The notes: generated from the letters alone by a model not told the origin. A stretch of 64,000 nt of DNA from Solanum dulcamara (GCF_947179165.1 NC_077240.1:27322001-27386000); one strand, 5' to 3'; counted from the stretch's first letter, positions 13,501 to 24,700 are shown. Program-made: numbers and translations.

Positions 13501-14293
13501 TGAGGTTAAATCGGGATGTGACTTAACTAGGGAAATGGCTAGATGTGAACAAATGAGTAACGAGAGAGCCCAATCTAGTGGATTTTGCTATATGATGGAA
13601 TGGTTTTTTTCCCAGTACTAAACAATATCCTGACTCTATTGAACTTATAAAATTAAGTATTTCTATCATGTGGCAAATTTGGAAGGCTAAAAATTCAAAG
13701 AATTTCAATGGGGAATCTTCTAAACCCAATGATATTGTAAATAGAGCTTTGTTTATTTTCATGAATATGAAAATAATTTGCTTCCTACATTTTCTCATAT
13801 AGTTATACTTGCTTGTAATAATGATAGAAAAATAAATGTGGCACAAAATGGTATTGTTTTGTTTGCAGATGCTAGTGTATATAAGGAGAAGAAGACGGCA
13901 AGTATTGGTGTAGCGGCTATGGATAACTATGATAACCTGCTTCAAGCCTTTGGTAACCCAATTAAATATGTTAGGAAAGTCATCACTACTGAAGCAATTG
14001 CACTTCGTATGGCACTGGAGAGCGCTAGGGAAAATGGTTGGACAAAGGTGCAAATCTTATCAGATGCAAAAAAAGTGGTGAATATGATACTACAAAGAAC
14101 TGTAGTTTCGTGGAAAATTGAAACTACTTGTGAAGATATTTGGAAACTTATGAGGATCTTTGAAGAGGTTAATGTGGTACATATTCCAAGATCTTGGAAT
14201 ATAGTAGCACATATTTTAGCAAAGTTTTCTATTTCGTTAATACATAAAATTGTTTGGCTTTCTACTTTTTCAAGATGGATTGATTGTAAGTGA
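10504..14293 (+). pseudogene. LINE ORF2: endonuclease, reverse transcriptase, zf-RVT, RNase H (multiple breaks)
   Basis: The start at 10504 reads MKTLVWNCRGLGG, the typical beginning of a plant L1 endonuclease. A one-base shift near 10545 moves the frame to TVPFLKETM. The endonuclease motif GDFND is at about 10878. Reverse transcriptase follows at 11621-12600, with LKAAGVDGM, TLIPKVKK and FRSISLCS, then an LRQRDPLSPYLF block in which the usual RQGDP glycine is arginine, and a frameshifted FADDS at about 12514. The zf-RVT-like region lies around 13057-13377. A short deletion seems to remove sequence near 13440-13600. RNase H (FADASV, about 13860; TEAIALRMAL) ends at 14293. At least five stops or shifts make it non-functional. 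Confidence 0.85.
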
Positions 14294-14489
14294 TGCTATC
14301 GCATCATTTAACTCTTTGAACCTTTTTACGCATTAATATAACTAGTTTGTTGATTGTCCAAAAAAAAGGTATAATAGACATTTAAAAAAGTCAATATAAA
14401 AAAAGAAGGAAGAATAATTATTTTTTCAAAATTAAGGGGGAGTTTGATTTTTAAAGTAAATTTGGACTGTACATGATTTTTACCCTAAT

Positions 14490-14842
14490 AATAATAGGAT
14501 AATGCTTCCACCATTCCTTGTCTTACTTCATTTGGACGAAATCATGCACTGGCAGGCAATACCTATTAATTATAGTCCATGTTCATAGATCCTTGAATTC
14601 ATACACCGCAACTTGTATACTTAAACAAATGAACAATATATTATAAAAAGATTTTTTATTTCTTTCAGGTTGCGTCTTGCCCCTTGGCTAATAAAATAAC
14701 GTCATATCATAAATCATCAAGAATCAAATTAAATAAGCTTTGCATTACTATAAATCTGATGTGAAATGAGCGGATTCTGGAATAGGAGGTCTTGTAAAAT
14801 GCTACATCTCCAAATTCTACACACTCCATCAATGACGTAGCA
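14490..14842 (+). promoter_or_regulatory. Gene 1 promoter and leader, conserved with gene 2
   Basis: From about 14495 the sequence aligns with 57111-57424 upstream of gene 2. Shared words include AATAATAATAGGATAATGC, CACCGCAACTTGTATA and CTTGGCTAATAAAATAACGT. A TATA box (TATAAAT) is at 14749-14755. ACGTCA, the complement of the TGACGT bZIP/as-1 half-site, is at 14699-14704, 50 bp upstream of the TATA box; in gene 2 the spacing is 53 bp. Gene 1 alone has about 40 bp inserted between the TATA box and the conserved leader. This would place a short upstream frame (ATG 14799, stop TAG 14838-14840) in the mRNA, ending 2 nt before the main ATG. The transcription start is inferred from the TATA position. 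Confidence 0.7.
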
Positions 14843-16162
14843 ATGGTTTCCAAAATAAGTTGTCTATTCTTTTTTCTTTCTTTGCTCCTCTTGTTCTCCC
14901 TCTCCTTAGCGAAAACGACTCCGAGACCTCGAGCGTTTCTTCTTCCAGTAACCAAAGATGCATCCACTAAACAATTTGTCACAACCATTAACCAAAGAAC
15001 ACCCCTTGTCCCAATCAAACTTACGATCGATCTTGGTCAACGATTTTTATGGGTTGATTGTGAAAAAGGTTACGTTAGCAAATCTTATAAACCTGTCCCT
15101 TGTGGTTCTATCCCTTGTAAACGTTCTTTTTCCGGTGCATGTGTTGAATCATGTGTAGGTCCTTCTTCACCAGGATGCAACAATAACACTTGTTCACATA
15201 TTCCTTATAATCCCTTTATTCGTACTAGCACCGGTGGTGAACTTGCACAAGATGTGATTTCACTTCAATCGACCGATGGCTCAAATCCTAGTAAATTCTT
15301 ATCAACAAATGGAGTAGTTTTTGATTGTGCTCCTAATTCTCTTCTTGAAGGACTAGCAAAGACTGTTAAAGGAATTCTTGGACTTGGGAATGGTTATGTG
15401 GGATTTCCTACTCAATTGTCTAATGCTTTTCGTGTACCTCGAAAATTCGCTATATGCTTGACTTCATCCACAACCTCTCGTGGGGTTATTTTCTTTGGTG
15501 ATAGTCCTTATGTTTTTCTTCCTGGAATGGATGTCTCATGGAGATTTGTTTACACCCCACTTCTCAAAAACCCTGTTAGTACATCAGGGTCATATTTTGA
15601 AGGGGAGCCTTCGACGGATTATTTTATTGGAGTGACATCTATCAAAATAAATGGTATTGTCGTGCCAATAAATACCACATTGCTGAACATAACCAAAGAT
15701 GGAAAAGGGGGAACAAAAATTAGTACGGTTGATCCTTACACAAAATTAGAGACTTCGATTTATAATGCTTTAACAAAGGCATTTGTTAGATCGCTGGCTA
15801 ATGTTCCAAGGGTGAAACCTGTGGCTCCTTTTAAAGTGTGCTATAATAGAACGAGCTTGGGAAGTAATCATGTTGGCCCTGGTGTTCCACCCATTGAACT
15901 AGTGTTGGGAAACAAAAATGCTACTACATCTTGGTATATTTGGGGTGCGAATTCTATGGTGACGGTGAATAATGACGTGGTCTGTCTTGGATTTCTAGAT
16001 GGTGGAGTTGAATTTGAAACAACTTCTATAGTCATTGGAGCACATCAAATTGAAGACAACCTTTTGCAATTTGACATTGCTAACAAAAGGTTGGGTATCA
16101 TTTCATCGCTCTTATTTGATGAAACAACATGTGCCAACTTCAACTTTACGTCCAAAGCTTGA
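14843..16162 (+). CDS. Secreted aspartic-protease-like glucanase inhibitor (EDGP/XEGIP family), gene 1
   Basis: An intact single-exon frame of 439 codons. Residues 1-23 form a signal peptide ending SLA/KTT, so the product is apoplastic. The rest is a two-lobed pepsin-like fold of the plant EDGP / XEGIP / nectarin IV / basic 7S globulin group, usually catalytically dead proteins that inhibit microbial GH12 or GH11 glycanases. DLGQ (63-66) replaces the first DTG motif; VDPYT (296-300) lies at the second, with Asp297 present but the glycine lost. Twelve mature cysteines (73, 87, 92, 100, 104, 112, 117, 162, 205, 333, 381, 430) match the six-disulfide pattern. N-glycosylation sequons occur at 114, 277, 282, 335, 359 and 434. 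At positions I align with the inhibitory arginines of EDGP, this copy has His343 and Asp426. Length and start fit the family. Its exact target is unknown. Confidence 0.93.
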   Translation: MVSKISCLFFFLSLLLLFSLSLAKTTPRPRAFLLPVTKDASTKQFVTTINQRTPLVPIKLTIDLGQRFLWVDCEKGYVSKSYKPVPCGSIPCKRSFSGACVESCVGPSSPGCNNNTCSHIPYNPFIRTSTGGELAQDVISLQSTDGSNPSKFLSTNGVVFDCAPNSLLEGLAKTVKGILGLGNGYVGFPTQLSNAFRVPRKFAICLTSSTTSRGVIFFGDSPYVFLPGMDVSWRFVYTPLLKNPVSTSGSYFEGEPSTDYFIGVTSIKINGIVVPINTTLLNITKDGKGGTKISTVDPYTKLETSIYNALTKAFVRSLANVPRVKPVAPFKVCYNRTSLGSNHVGPGVPPIELVLGNKNATTSWYIWGANSMVTVNNDVVCLGFLDGGVEFETTSIVIGAHQIEDNLLQFDIANKRLGIISSLLFDETTCANFNFTSKA

Positions 16163-16300
16163 TGGTAAAACAAAAAGGTTGTGCTTTTGTAATTTTAGAT
16201 TCAAATAATTGTTTTCTTTATTTCCAAAGATGGAGTTGATCAAGAATAAATGTATTCTACTTCGTTTGGCTGTTGAATTTAGTCGCAATTGGTGCCGGCA
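16163..16300 (+). terminator. Gene 1 3' UTR with polyA signal
   Basis: AATAAA at 16245-16250 lies 83 bp after the stop, inside a block conserved downstream of gene 2 (signal at 58847-58852) and of the truncated copy at about 47900-48020. Shared 3' sequence confirms that all three are duplicates of one genomic locus and not retrocopies. Confidence 0.7.
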
Positions 16301-16539
16301 AAATGAACTCATATTTTGGTAACCCCGCCTATATTTTAATGGGTTGGGTGAGTAATTTTTTAAATGGATAAAATATGGGTTTAAACCCGTATTCATCACA
16401 TAGAAATATGAGTATTTAAGGGTAAAAGCATTTTCAAAATCAACTTATTTTTCTCAAATTTAGAAAAAATGACCTATCTCCAAAAACTAAGAAAAATATT
16501 TTTCAAGATTCTTTTTCAACCTAACACCTCAACATTCCA

Positions 16540-17490
16540 CCCTAACTCAAGTCACGGGTACCAATTGTCAATACTTACCCAAAATCCAAAATCCGACTCA
16601 TGATTATGTATTCAGAACCCGCCTCTCGATCCAATTCGGAAGTCGGAACCTGGGTTAAATGTCAGAGTCGGATACCGGTTCGAAAGTTGGGTCCAGGGAT
16701 GGGTGTCAAAGTTGGGTCTCTGTTCACAAGTTAGGTTCCTGATCGCGTGTCAAAGTCGACTCTCTGTTCAAAAGTAAGGTCCTGAATAGGGAGTCAGAAT
16801 CATATCCCAAATTAGGTATCGAGATCGAGTCCCAAATTCGTCGTCGAGGTCGGGTTTTAGGGTCGAATCCCAATTTAAAAGTCGGATTCTGTATTGGGTG
16901 TCGGAATCGGGTCTCAATTTAAAAATTGAGTCTCGGATCGAGAGTCGAGAGTTCGGGGTCGAGTCCCAGTTTGAAAGTCGGGTCCTGAATCTACTGTCGG
17001 GGTTAGATGTCAGGTCAAAATTTGGGTCCTGTGTGGGGTGTCGGGGTCAGATCCTATTTCAAAAATCGAGTCCCATTTTGGATCTCGGGTCGAGGTCGGG
17101 TCCTAGTCGGATGTCGGGATCAAGTTTTGAATCAATCATCGGGGTTGGGTGTTGGTGTTAAGGTCAGTTTGAGTTGAGTTTAAATGTCGGGTCTCAAGTC
17201 GGTAGTTGGATTTTGGGTCAAGAGTCAAGGTCAGGTCCAGATTAGATGTCGTATTTCGGTTACGGATAGATCATCAAAATCGAATTCCAATTTACAAGTC
17301 AGGTCCCGGGTCGGATGTCAGGATCAGGTCCAAATTCAAGTGTTAAGATCGAATCCCAATTAGGATGTCAGGTCCCGATGGGGGATTGGAGTCGGGTCCT
17401 GAGTTGGGGTTAAGTCCCGATTTGAAAGTCGAGTCCTAGGTCGTGTTTGGGGCCGAGTCCCGATTTAGAAGTCGGGTCCTGCTCTAGTGT
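16540..17490. repeat. Degenerate GTCGGGTCC minisatellite
   Basis: Roughly 950 bp of imperfect units of about 25-35 bp, built from words such as GTCGGGTCCTG, GGTCGAGTCCC and ATTTGAAAGTCGGG. Units are scrambled and not exact copies. The plus strand is G-rich and there is no believable frame; a 87-codon frame inside it is a repeat artefact. It begins about 380 bp after the gene 1 stop and has no counterpart after gene 2. Confidence 0.8.
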
Positions 17491-17649
17491 CAAGTTAAAT
17501 TTTATAGTACAATAAAATTAAATAATATATTTTCAACATTTTTCATCCAACAAAAGACTAAAATATTACATATTGAATTTAAAGTACAATACTATTTACT
17601 TATTAAAATATGAATAAATATGGTTCAACAAGTATTTTAGCTACAAAAA

Positions 17650-18050
17650 ATAATTGTCCCCAAATGTGTAGCATTTTGTGACGAATTTATTTGTCATAAA
17701 AAAGAGTATTGTTTTGTAGATGATGGTGTGCTTTTGTCACTAAAAAGGTTATTAACACCGATAAAATTGCTTTATCACTAACTATTTAGTTCAATCAGTG
17801 ACGGCGTCAAATGTCTCTAAAATAATATGTATTTTGTAGTTGAGCAAATACAATTTAGTCACTTTAGACCGCCATTTATATATATAAAAAATATTTCTTC
17901 TCTAATTGTATAATTTATTGACAAATTTATTACTAAAAAAAGTAATAGTTCTGCCGTAAAAACTATTGTCTTGTCACTAAAGTTTGCTTTTACTGACAAC
18001 ATAAAATGTCACTATAAATTTCACGTTTATTGACAATTACAATTATACTA
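17650..18050. mobile_element. CACTA-like subterminal repeat debris
   Basis: Many short words in both orientations (TTTGTCACTAAA, GTGACGAATTTATT, TTTATTGACAA, TTAGTCACTT), spaced 20-60 bp apart, resemble the subterminal repeat arrays of plant CACTA (En/Spm) elements. No transposase frame and no clear CACTA termini. It could also be the end of another DNA transposon. Confidence 0.4.
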
Positions 18051-19030
18051 AAATACAATGTTACTTCGCATTCAACATTAATTAGAGTTTCATAAATTAA
18101 AAATACCATAATAAAACAGCATGTTAAATAATCAAAAATAAAAAATAAAAAATCACACATGATCATAAAATTAAGAACTAAAATTATACTCAGATAATAT
18201 ATCATTATAAGCTCCTTACATAAAAGGAAAATATGCCCAACAAGAAAATCTAACTAAAATATACTAATTATTACCCCTAAACTAAGACAGATTATTGAAG
18301 ATTTCTTCTCAAAGTACCAACATTGCGATGAAACTTAGCTTGCAATTAATATTTGATTTAATTCTCACTCTCTATACTTGTGGAAAAGAGAGCAGAATAT
18401 TATAATTCAAGTTAAGAGTATTCATACTGGGCTCATAAAATAGATTTTGTGCATTGACCATAACTATGTTCAAGCTGAAAGGTTAACTTTTGAATGATAA
18501 GTAACTTCTTTTTGTACACTGCCTATGTCTTCTGTATATTTTCACGTTGATTGTCTCTTCCACACCCTACAAACATAACAAATAAGTGAGAAACGACTTA
18601 ATCATGAGGAATTTCTTTCCATGGAAAGCATCCCTATCAAATGGCAGTTAAGTTACAGTACTTCTAACTTTGATGGCAAATGAACCAACAAAAAAAATTA
18701 TATATCTAATAGTAACTAGTTATACACTTTATTCAGGTCCAACTAACCGAAGATATCATGCTGGCTACAAGAGTATTTATTCACTGCTAGTCACTTCATG
18801 AAACGTTACATTCAAGAGGCCACCAAACTTTAATATTTTAATCACCATCAGTAAGAAAGATTAACTCCTTGAGGGGATCCACAACAACTCAATACACAAT
18901 TATCATCAAAAAGAGTTACATGCTAAATGACAATAATTATTAATGTTCAAAGTAGACAATTTCCCCGTGTCATTCCATGTATCTCCATACTTATTCATCA
19001 AATTTCAGACGTACAAAAACCTTAACGAGT
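18051..19030. other. AT-rich intergenic DNA, nothing recognised
   Basis: No frame, RNA gene or repeat that I can name. Short minus-strand frames near 17990-18205 look like chance. Confidence 0.5.
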
Positions 19031-19125
19031 ACAACAACATATTCAGTGAAATCTCACTAAGTAGGGTATGAGAAGGGTAGAGTGTACACAGACCTTACCA
19101 CTACCTCGAGGAGATAGAGAGGATG
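19031..19125 (+). repeat. Dispersed Solanaceae SINE-like repeat fragment
   Basis: The block from ACAACAACATATTCAGTG through GGGTAGAGTGTACACAGACC to GATAGAGAGGATGT resembles a short repeat very common in tobacco, potato and pepper DNA, usually described as SINE-related. It ends where the Copia LTR starts, so it was probably cut by that insertion. I see no pol III boxes in the remaining part. Confidence 0.5.
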
Positions 19126-19920
19126 TGATAATTTATGTTTTGATGATTTAACAAACTAAGAGAACAGGTAAGGGACCTGATCCCTTATGAAGACTATGAA
19201 CTAATAGTGACATTAGACAATCGTACAAAATAGATCCTGGCAAATCTGCAGGTCTGGTGTGTGTGTGGACGAGTCCTTTTGCAGAAGGACAGTTGCCTAT
19301 CCAATAGAAAACGTCCAACACAATGTATATTTTTTATATATACATTCTTTAAAACATTTTCTCCTTGGATTTTCGAAAACTCTGAAATAGAAAACCTTGA
19401 AGCTCTTCCTCTTTGAAATCAACTCTCAAAAGGGAAGAAGGACCTGATAGAGTTATCAGTCTTTTATTTTTATTTTAGAATTTTAGTTTCTTGGTCTTAA
19501 TCTTTGTAAGATCTATTCCTAATCGATAAAGGATTTAGATTAGTTACAGTTTTTTCATCTTTGTCTAAATAACTAGAGTTAGATATGGAGACAACTTGAA
19601 ATATAAGTCAGCTAGGGTTTGTTGATTTAGTGAGCAATAGAGTTATTGCTTTAGATCTGGCTGTGACAGAGTTGTTGCAGTGAGGGGGGAGGGATTGTGA
19701 GTGCAATTCCTACATTGCAAGAGTTTGTAATCTAAATCTTTGGCTCTTTTGATTAGTGAAGTTGGAGGTGAAATCCTATGAGACAGGTCGTGATCTTTCT
19801 CTCTTGAATAAGGAGCTTTCCACGTAAAATCGTGTATTTGTTTTTACATTTTGTTCTTTACTTTTTTGCATTGTTATTCTGATAAGGGACCTGGTCCTTG
19901 ATGTTTAGTGGATGCGTACA
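19126..19920 (+). repeat. 5' LTR of Ty1/Copia element
   Basis: About 795 bp, from TGATAATTTATG to GATGCGTACA, directly before a primer-binding site. It contains an A/T-rich promoter-like stretch near 19325. GGACCTGATCCCT at 19173 and GGACCTGGTCC at 19884 are occurrences of a motif that recurs through this element. A matching 3' LTR is not present downstream. Confidence 0.6.
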
Positions 19921-19930
19921 TTCTATCATT

Positions 19931-19943
19931 TGGTATTAGAGCC
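19931..19943 (+). other. Primer-binding site (tRNA-iMet type) of the Copia element
   Basis: TGGTATTAGAGCC differs by one base from TGGTATCAGAGCC, the complement of the 3' end of initiator tRNA-Met. It lies 10 nt after the LTR end, which fixes the element orientation as plus. Confidence 0.85.
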
Positions 19944-19949
19944 TGGGCT

Positions 19950-21716
19950 CTCTATTTTGGTTAACACTAAGAGAGAATCCTGTGTAAGAATGGTTGTTCC
20001 ACTCAGCTATATTGAAGGAAAAAGTATCAACAGACCTTATTATTCAATGGACAGTATTACTCATGGTGAAAAGCAAGGATGGAAGCTTTTATTCAGGATG
20101 ATGATTATGAACTCTAGACCAGAGTTGCTGATGGTCCAGAGTATCTAACGAAGAAGGATGATGCAAATAATGATGTTCACAAGGAGAGGAGTGAATACAA
20201 GGAGGCTGACTTCAAGATTCTTGAAAAGAATGCCAAAGCTAAGCTCATTCTTATTTGTGGCCTTGGATCAAATGAGTACAATCGAATATCAAGTTGCACC
20301 ACTGCAAAACAAAACTAAGACACTCTCATAGAGGCACATGAAGTGAAAGAAAAGGCAAATAACAAGGATGAAAAAGATGGTGTTACAATTCAATGTTTGC
20401 CTTCATGAAAAAATTTGATGATGAGGGAGCTGAAGAAGAAACTGAAGCAGAGATAACCCTTTCTGACTTTAAATAGAACTTACATATTTATTTTGTTAAA
20501 AGATTAAGAAGTCTAGCGATTGTTCTGATTGACTCAATCACTGAGTTAACAAATGAAAAGAATCTGATGAATAACAACTTAGACATTTTTCAATATGGAA
20601 AATTGACTTTAGTGTCAGCAATATCTGATCTAGAAGAACAAATAATGATACTAATAGCAGAAAATGTTGAACTACATCTTGAGCTTAAAAAGTTAAACAA
20701 AAGTTGTACTAGTGACAAGGGTGAAGCTAGTAGTTTACAACTGAAGCTTGAAGAAAAGCTTAATGATGCTGAAATGAAGCTGACTATGGAACTTAAAAGA
20801 AATGAACAACTCAAAAATAATCTGATCCAGACAAAAGAAGAGTTGAACAAGTCATTAAAATGGATTACTCCTTAAAGATTCTTGAAAATCTGACATGTCA
20901 GAGTCACAATAGTGGAAGGGGTGTAAGAAGGATAAGTATCAGTCCTCCTTACAATTCTCATAGTAAGTGTGTATTAGTGTCTGATAATCTATTGTATCTT
21001 TATTGTGGCCAAGATGGCCATTCGAAGAAGGCTTGTCCAGCTTGAAAAAGATCTCAAAAAAATTTCTCAAACTATGTTAAACAAAAAGCCAGACAGAGCA
21101 AGAGACCTAGTCCTAGCTCTGGATATAATAGTAGTATGAGAAACGTTTCTTAACCATACTGGACCAAAAACTCTCTTATTATGCCTTTGTATGATTATTC
21201 GGGACTCAGATTGAAATGGATTCCCAAATCTAACAATTGATCTATTGTTGCAGGTAAGTGGAGGAAGTAGTAGTCAGTGCTAGTTCATGGATAGTGGATG
21301 CTCAAAGCACGTGATTGGAAAGATTGAAAATTTCTCTCACTCAAGGCACTTCAAGGTGGAGGCGTCTCATTTGGAAATGGTAAGAAAGAATACATTCTGA
21401 GAGTAGGAAGAATTGAAAGATCTCTTAGACACTCCATTGAAAATGTGTATTATGTAAATGGTTTAAGTACAGTCTTCTAAGTGTCTCTCAAATATGTGAT
21501 AAAAGGAATGAAGTTAGATTTCTGTCAGAAATATGGATTGTGACAAATCTGATTTCAAAAGAAGTGATTCTAGCTGCTAGAAGATGCAAGAACATGTATG
21601 TTGCTGATTTACATACTTTTCAAGGGGATGATCTTACTTGTCTTAGTGGTCAAAGTGAGAATGCATACTTGTGGCATAGGAGACTGGGTCATGTGATTTC
21701 CTCACTGTTGAACAAG
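19950..21716 (+). pseudogene. Ty1/Copia gag, protease and GAG-pre-integrase region (broken)
   Basis: Gag-like sequence starts near 19990 (VVPLSYIEGKSINRP). It continues through a coiled, Lys/Glu-rich part at 20567-20875 and a decayed zinc knuckle (YCGQDGHSKKAC) at about 21002-21037. The protease region at about 21285 has the FMDSGCSKH motif just after an in-frame stop. A GAG-pre-integrase segment (AYLWHRRLGHV) ends at 21716, where another element is inserted. Several stops and shifts are present. The frame resumes at 29436. Confidence 0.8.
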
Positions 21717-24700
21717 TGTCACGCCCCAGGAGAGTATCCTAGACGTAACCGGCACTCAAAAACCATTTCTGGCTCCCAAGAGAACCACATAGCCTGATCA
21801 CACATCCGTTCATTCATTTATTCAGCGGAAAATTTAAAAATAAAGAATAATTTAGCGGACAACTCAAATCACCCATCCAACTCAAAGAATAAAGACCATG
21901 GGCCGACCGATAAACTAAAATAGTTGTCATTTAAAAATAGTTTGACAAAAATAACTCAAGGATAGAAATACTTAATCGACTCATCACTATCTAGTCTATG
22001 AAGCCTCTATCACTACTATCTAATTGGTGCCAATGACATGTTCATGGCTACCTCAAATCAAAATAAAAAGGGCTAACTCGATGCAAGAATACACAGACAG
22101 TGTCCTCTGAATGTAGGGGAGGACTCACCAATACGCTGAGTGCGAATAGATACCCAATAATGCTCCTATTGACGATCTCTTAAACCTATCTCTGCATCAT
22201 GAAACGATGCAGGTCAAAATGGACGTCAGTACGTGGAATGTACGAGTATGTAATATGGCAGAATGAAACATACCTCGAGGAAGAATAACATCGGTCTACA
22301 TATCTCAAACTAAAAAGATAAGAGAGACTCAAATAAGGCGTCATAAATCTAAAGTAAGGATACAGTTTAGATAGAGACCAATCATATACCATACAATCCA
22401 ATCCAATTATGTATAATATAGTTCAATCAAATCATTTATAATTTGATCCCTTTCAATCATGTACAATCCGATTATATACACTCAACTCAATAATTAACTC
22501 AATAATCAAATCCAATCTAGTCACATACCATTCTATTCAATCCAATCACAATTCATCTAATCCAATCCGACCATATAAAATCAACTCAACATTCAACTCA
22601 ACAATCAGCTCAAAGGACTCAACTCAGTAAATATGCAAATTAAATTATGCAACATTTTACAATTCAACTCAAAGGACTCAACTCAATAAATATGTAACAA
22701 CTCACTCAAGTGTCCTAAGTCTAACAAGAAATAGTTTAGACAGGACTAACTCATAAGCATCTAGCAACTCACTCAAATGCCCTAAGTCTAACAAGAATTA
22801 GTTTAGACAGGACCAACTCGTAAACCACTCAACTCAACTGACTCGGAGCACTATCAAGACCTAAATAGGAGTTTCTCTTATCTGACAACCATCACCTATG
22901 AGCCGGTGATAGTACAACAATCAGACGTTGTTGCCACGTCGGTCCATACCTTTCCAGGGCATGAACGCCTTCCTAATCATGGATACCATCGATTAGTCAA
23001 GTCCTATCATTTCAGGACAATAAAAATGGGAAACATCCGACTTTAACGGTTCGATCCCATGGGAAGCTTCCGACTTTAACGATTTCATCCCTATCTACGT
23101 TGGCGGCGTAGTTTCTGGGGTTCGAGTATGGACTATACTCTCACCCGCTTCGGTGCTCGATACTCCTCCCATGACTCCATGCTCATAAGAATCCCTCCAA
23201 TCATCTCAAACAAGCCCTCACGGCTAGTTTCATGTGGAACATTACCACCTCATCAACTCTGTTCTCATTTCAACTCAAATAAGTCATAATGGCAAGTCTC
23301 ATTGGACTCTTTTCAAAACTCAACTCAAATCATCAAACTCTTCTCTTTAAAACTTGTACAATCTCAACTCGATGAATGCAGAAAATATTATGTACGTTAA
23401 AATATAATTTCAACCCTTCAACTCAAACTCAAAATAGATACTTTAATGTAAAAATACTCAACTCATTTAAAGGCTCCTCATACTCAACTCATGCTTAAAC
23501 TCTTTTTAAATCATAGATGAAAATAATCATTCCTTAAACTCAAAAATAGTGTATAAATAGTTTATGCAAAAATGCTCACAAATTATTTATTTAAAACTCC
23601 TTCTCAAAAGATTCTTTATTTCCAAAATACTTATAAGACTCCAATCAACTCAGATTATGCAAATCACATATCACATAATCACATTAGACTCCAATCCGCT
23701 CCATCACATAACATCCTCATCAATACACTTTTTCATCAATCATTCTACACATATTAAATAAGCACCATTCATGTCATCACTCATATCGTCATTAAAACAT
23801 CATCATCACATCATTGTCAAGTATTATCATCACATCAATCATCAAACATCTACTCCAAAATCCTTATTTTTGTCCTATGTTCATTTTATAGAAGCAAATG
23901 AACATTCTTAACTATCCAATTCATTCTTTTCATTCCAATCAATACACATATATACAAAACCATCCATCTCAACTCAAGACAAATTATGACCAAAGAAATC
24001 TCATCTTGGGTTCATGTGAATGAAACATGAATCCATACTCTCAAGAATATCATCAACATCTATAAATCTATATATAAAGATACGTTTGTAGTCAATAATA
24101 TGAAAGATAACTATTTAGTAACTCAAGTCATTAAAAATATCAATCAACCAAAAGTAGCTAAAAACATTCCATGGTTTAGGAAAACTTTCAAGAAAAACCT
24201 TCTTAGAAGGTTCAACTCTTGCACAACTCCTATCAAACATATCTATGGACATATGGAAGAACTCAATCCATATTTTAGGTTAGCCTTACATACCTTGTTT
24301 GAAGACTTTGAAGAAACCTTGATGTTAGGTTTTTAATGGAAGGCTTGAATTCTTGAAGCTCTTGAACCCTTCTTGTTGGAAATGGAGAAGAAGAAGAAGA
24401 GAGAGAGAGAAGCTCCTAGGGCTTTTAGAGAGAGAGAGGGGGCTGAAAATATGATCTCAAAATAGTCTAGGGTGATACATATATAATTTGGGTAAGTTCC
24501 CAAATTACCCCTCCTCAAAAGTTCTGAACATAGGCTAAAAATGCACCTAGCGCGATAGTGGCGCATCGCGCCCTTGCAGCGCCTGGCAGATTACGCCTAA
24601 AACCTGCACACCTCGTAGTGGCGCGCCGCGCCAAGGACCAAACTACTGAGGCACATTCTTGGCGTGATAGTGGTGCGTCGCGCCCTTACAGCGCCAAGGC

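Larger units (their letters stand above)
8446..14367 (+). mobile_element. Near full-length L1-type LINE, inactivated
   Basis: One plus-strand unit contains an ORF1 (nucleic-acid binding, zinc knuckle) and an ORF2 (endonuclease, reverse transcriptase, zf-RVT, RNase H), and ends in an A run at 14360-14367. AGGTAGAATGGA at 8433-8444 and AGGTATAATAGA at 14367-14378 match at 10 of 12 positions and may be a decayed target duplication. If so, the LINE landed directly beside the MITE ending at 8430. Multiple frameshifts and stops show that it is dead. It sits about 475 bp upstream of the gene 1 start codon. Confidence 0.85.

Noticed and set aside
14707..15018. Minus-strand frames overlapping the start of gene 1 (and 57412-57600 in gene 2)
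   Set aside because: They mirror the coding strand of the inhibitor genes. Their conservation follows from that of the sense gene.
23564..23761. Short plus-strand frames in CAACTCAA-rich sequence
   Set aside because: They lie inside an LTR, have biased composition and show no domain.
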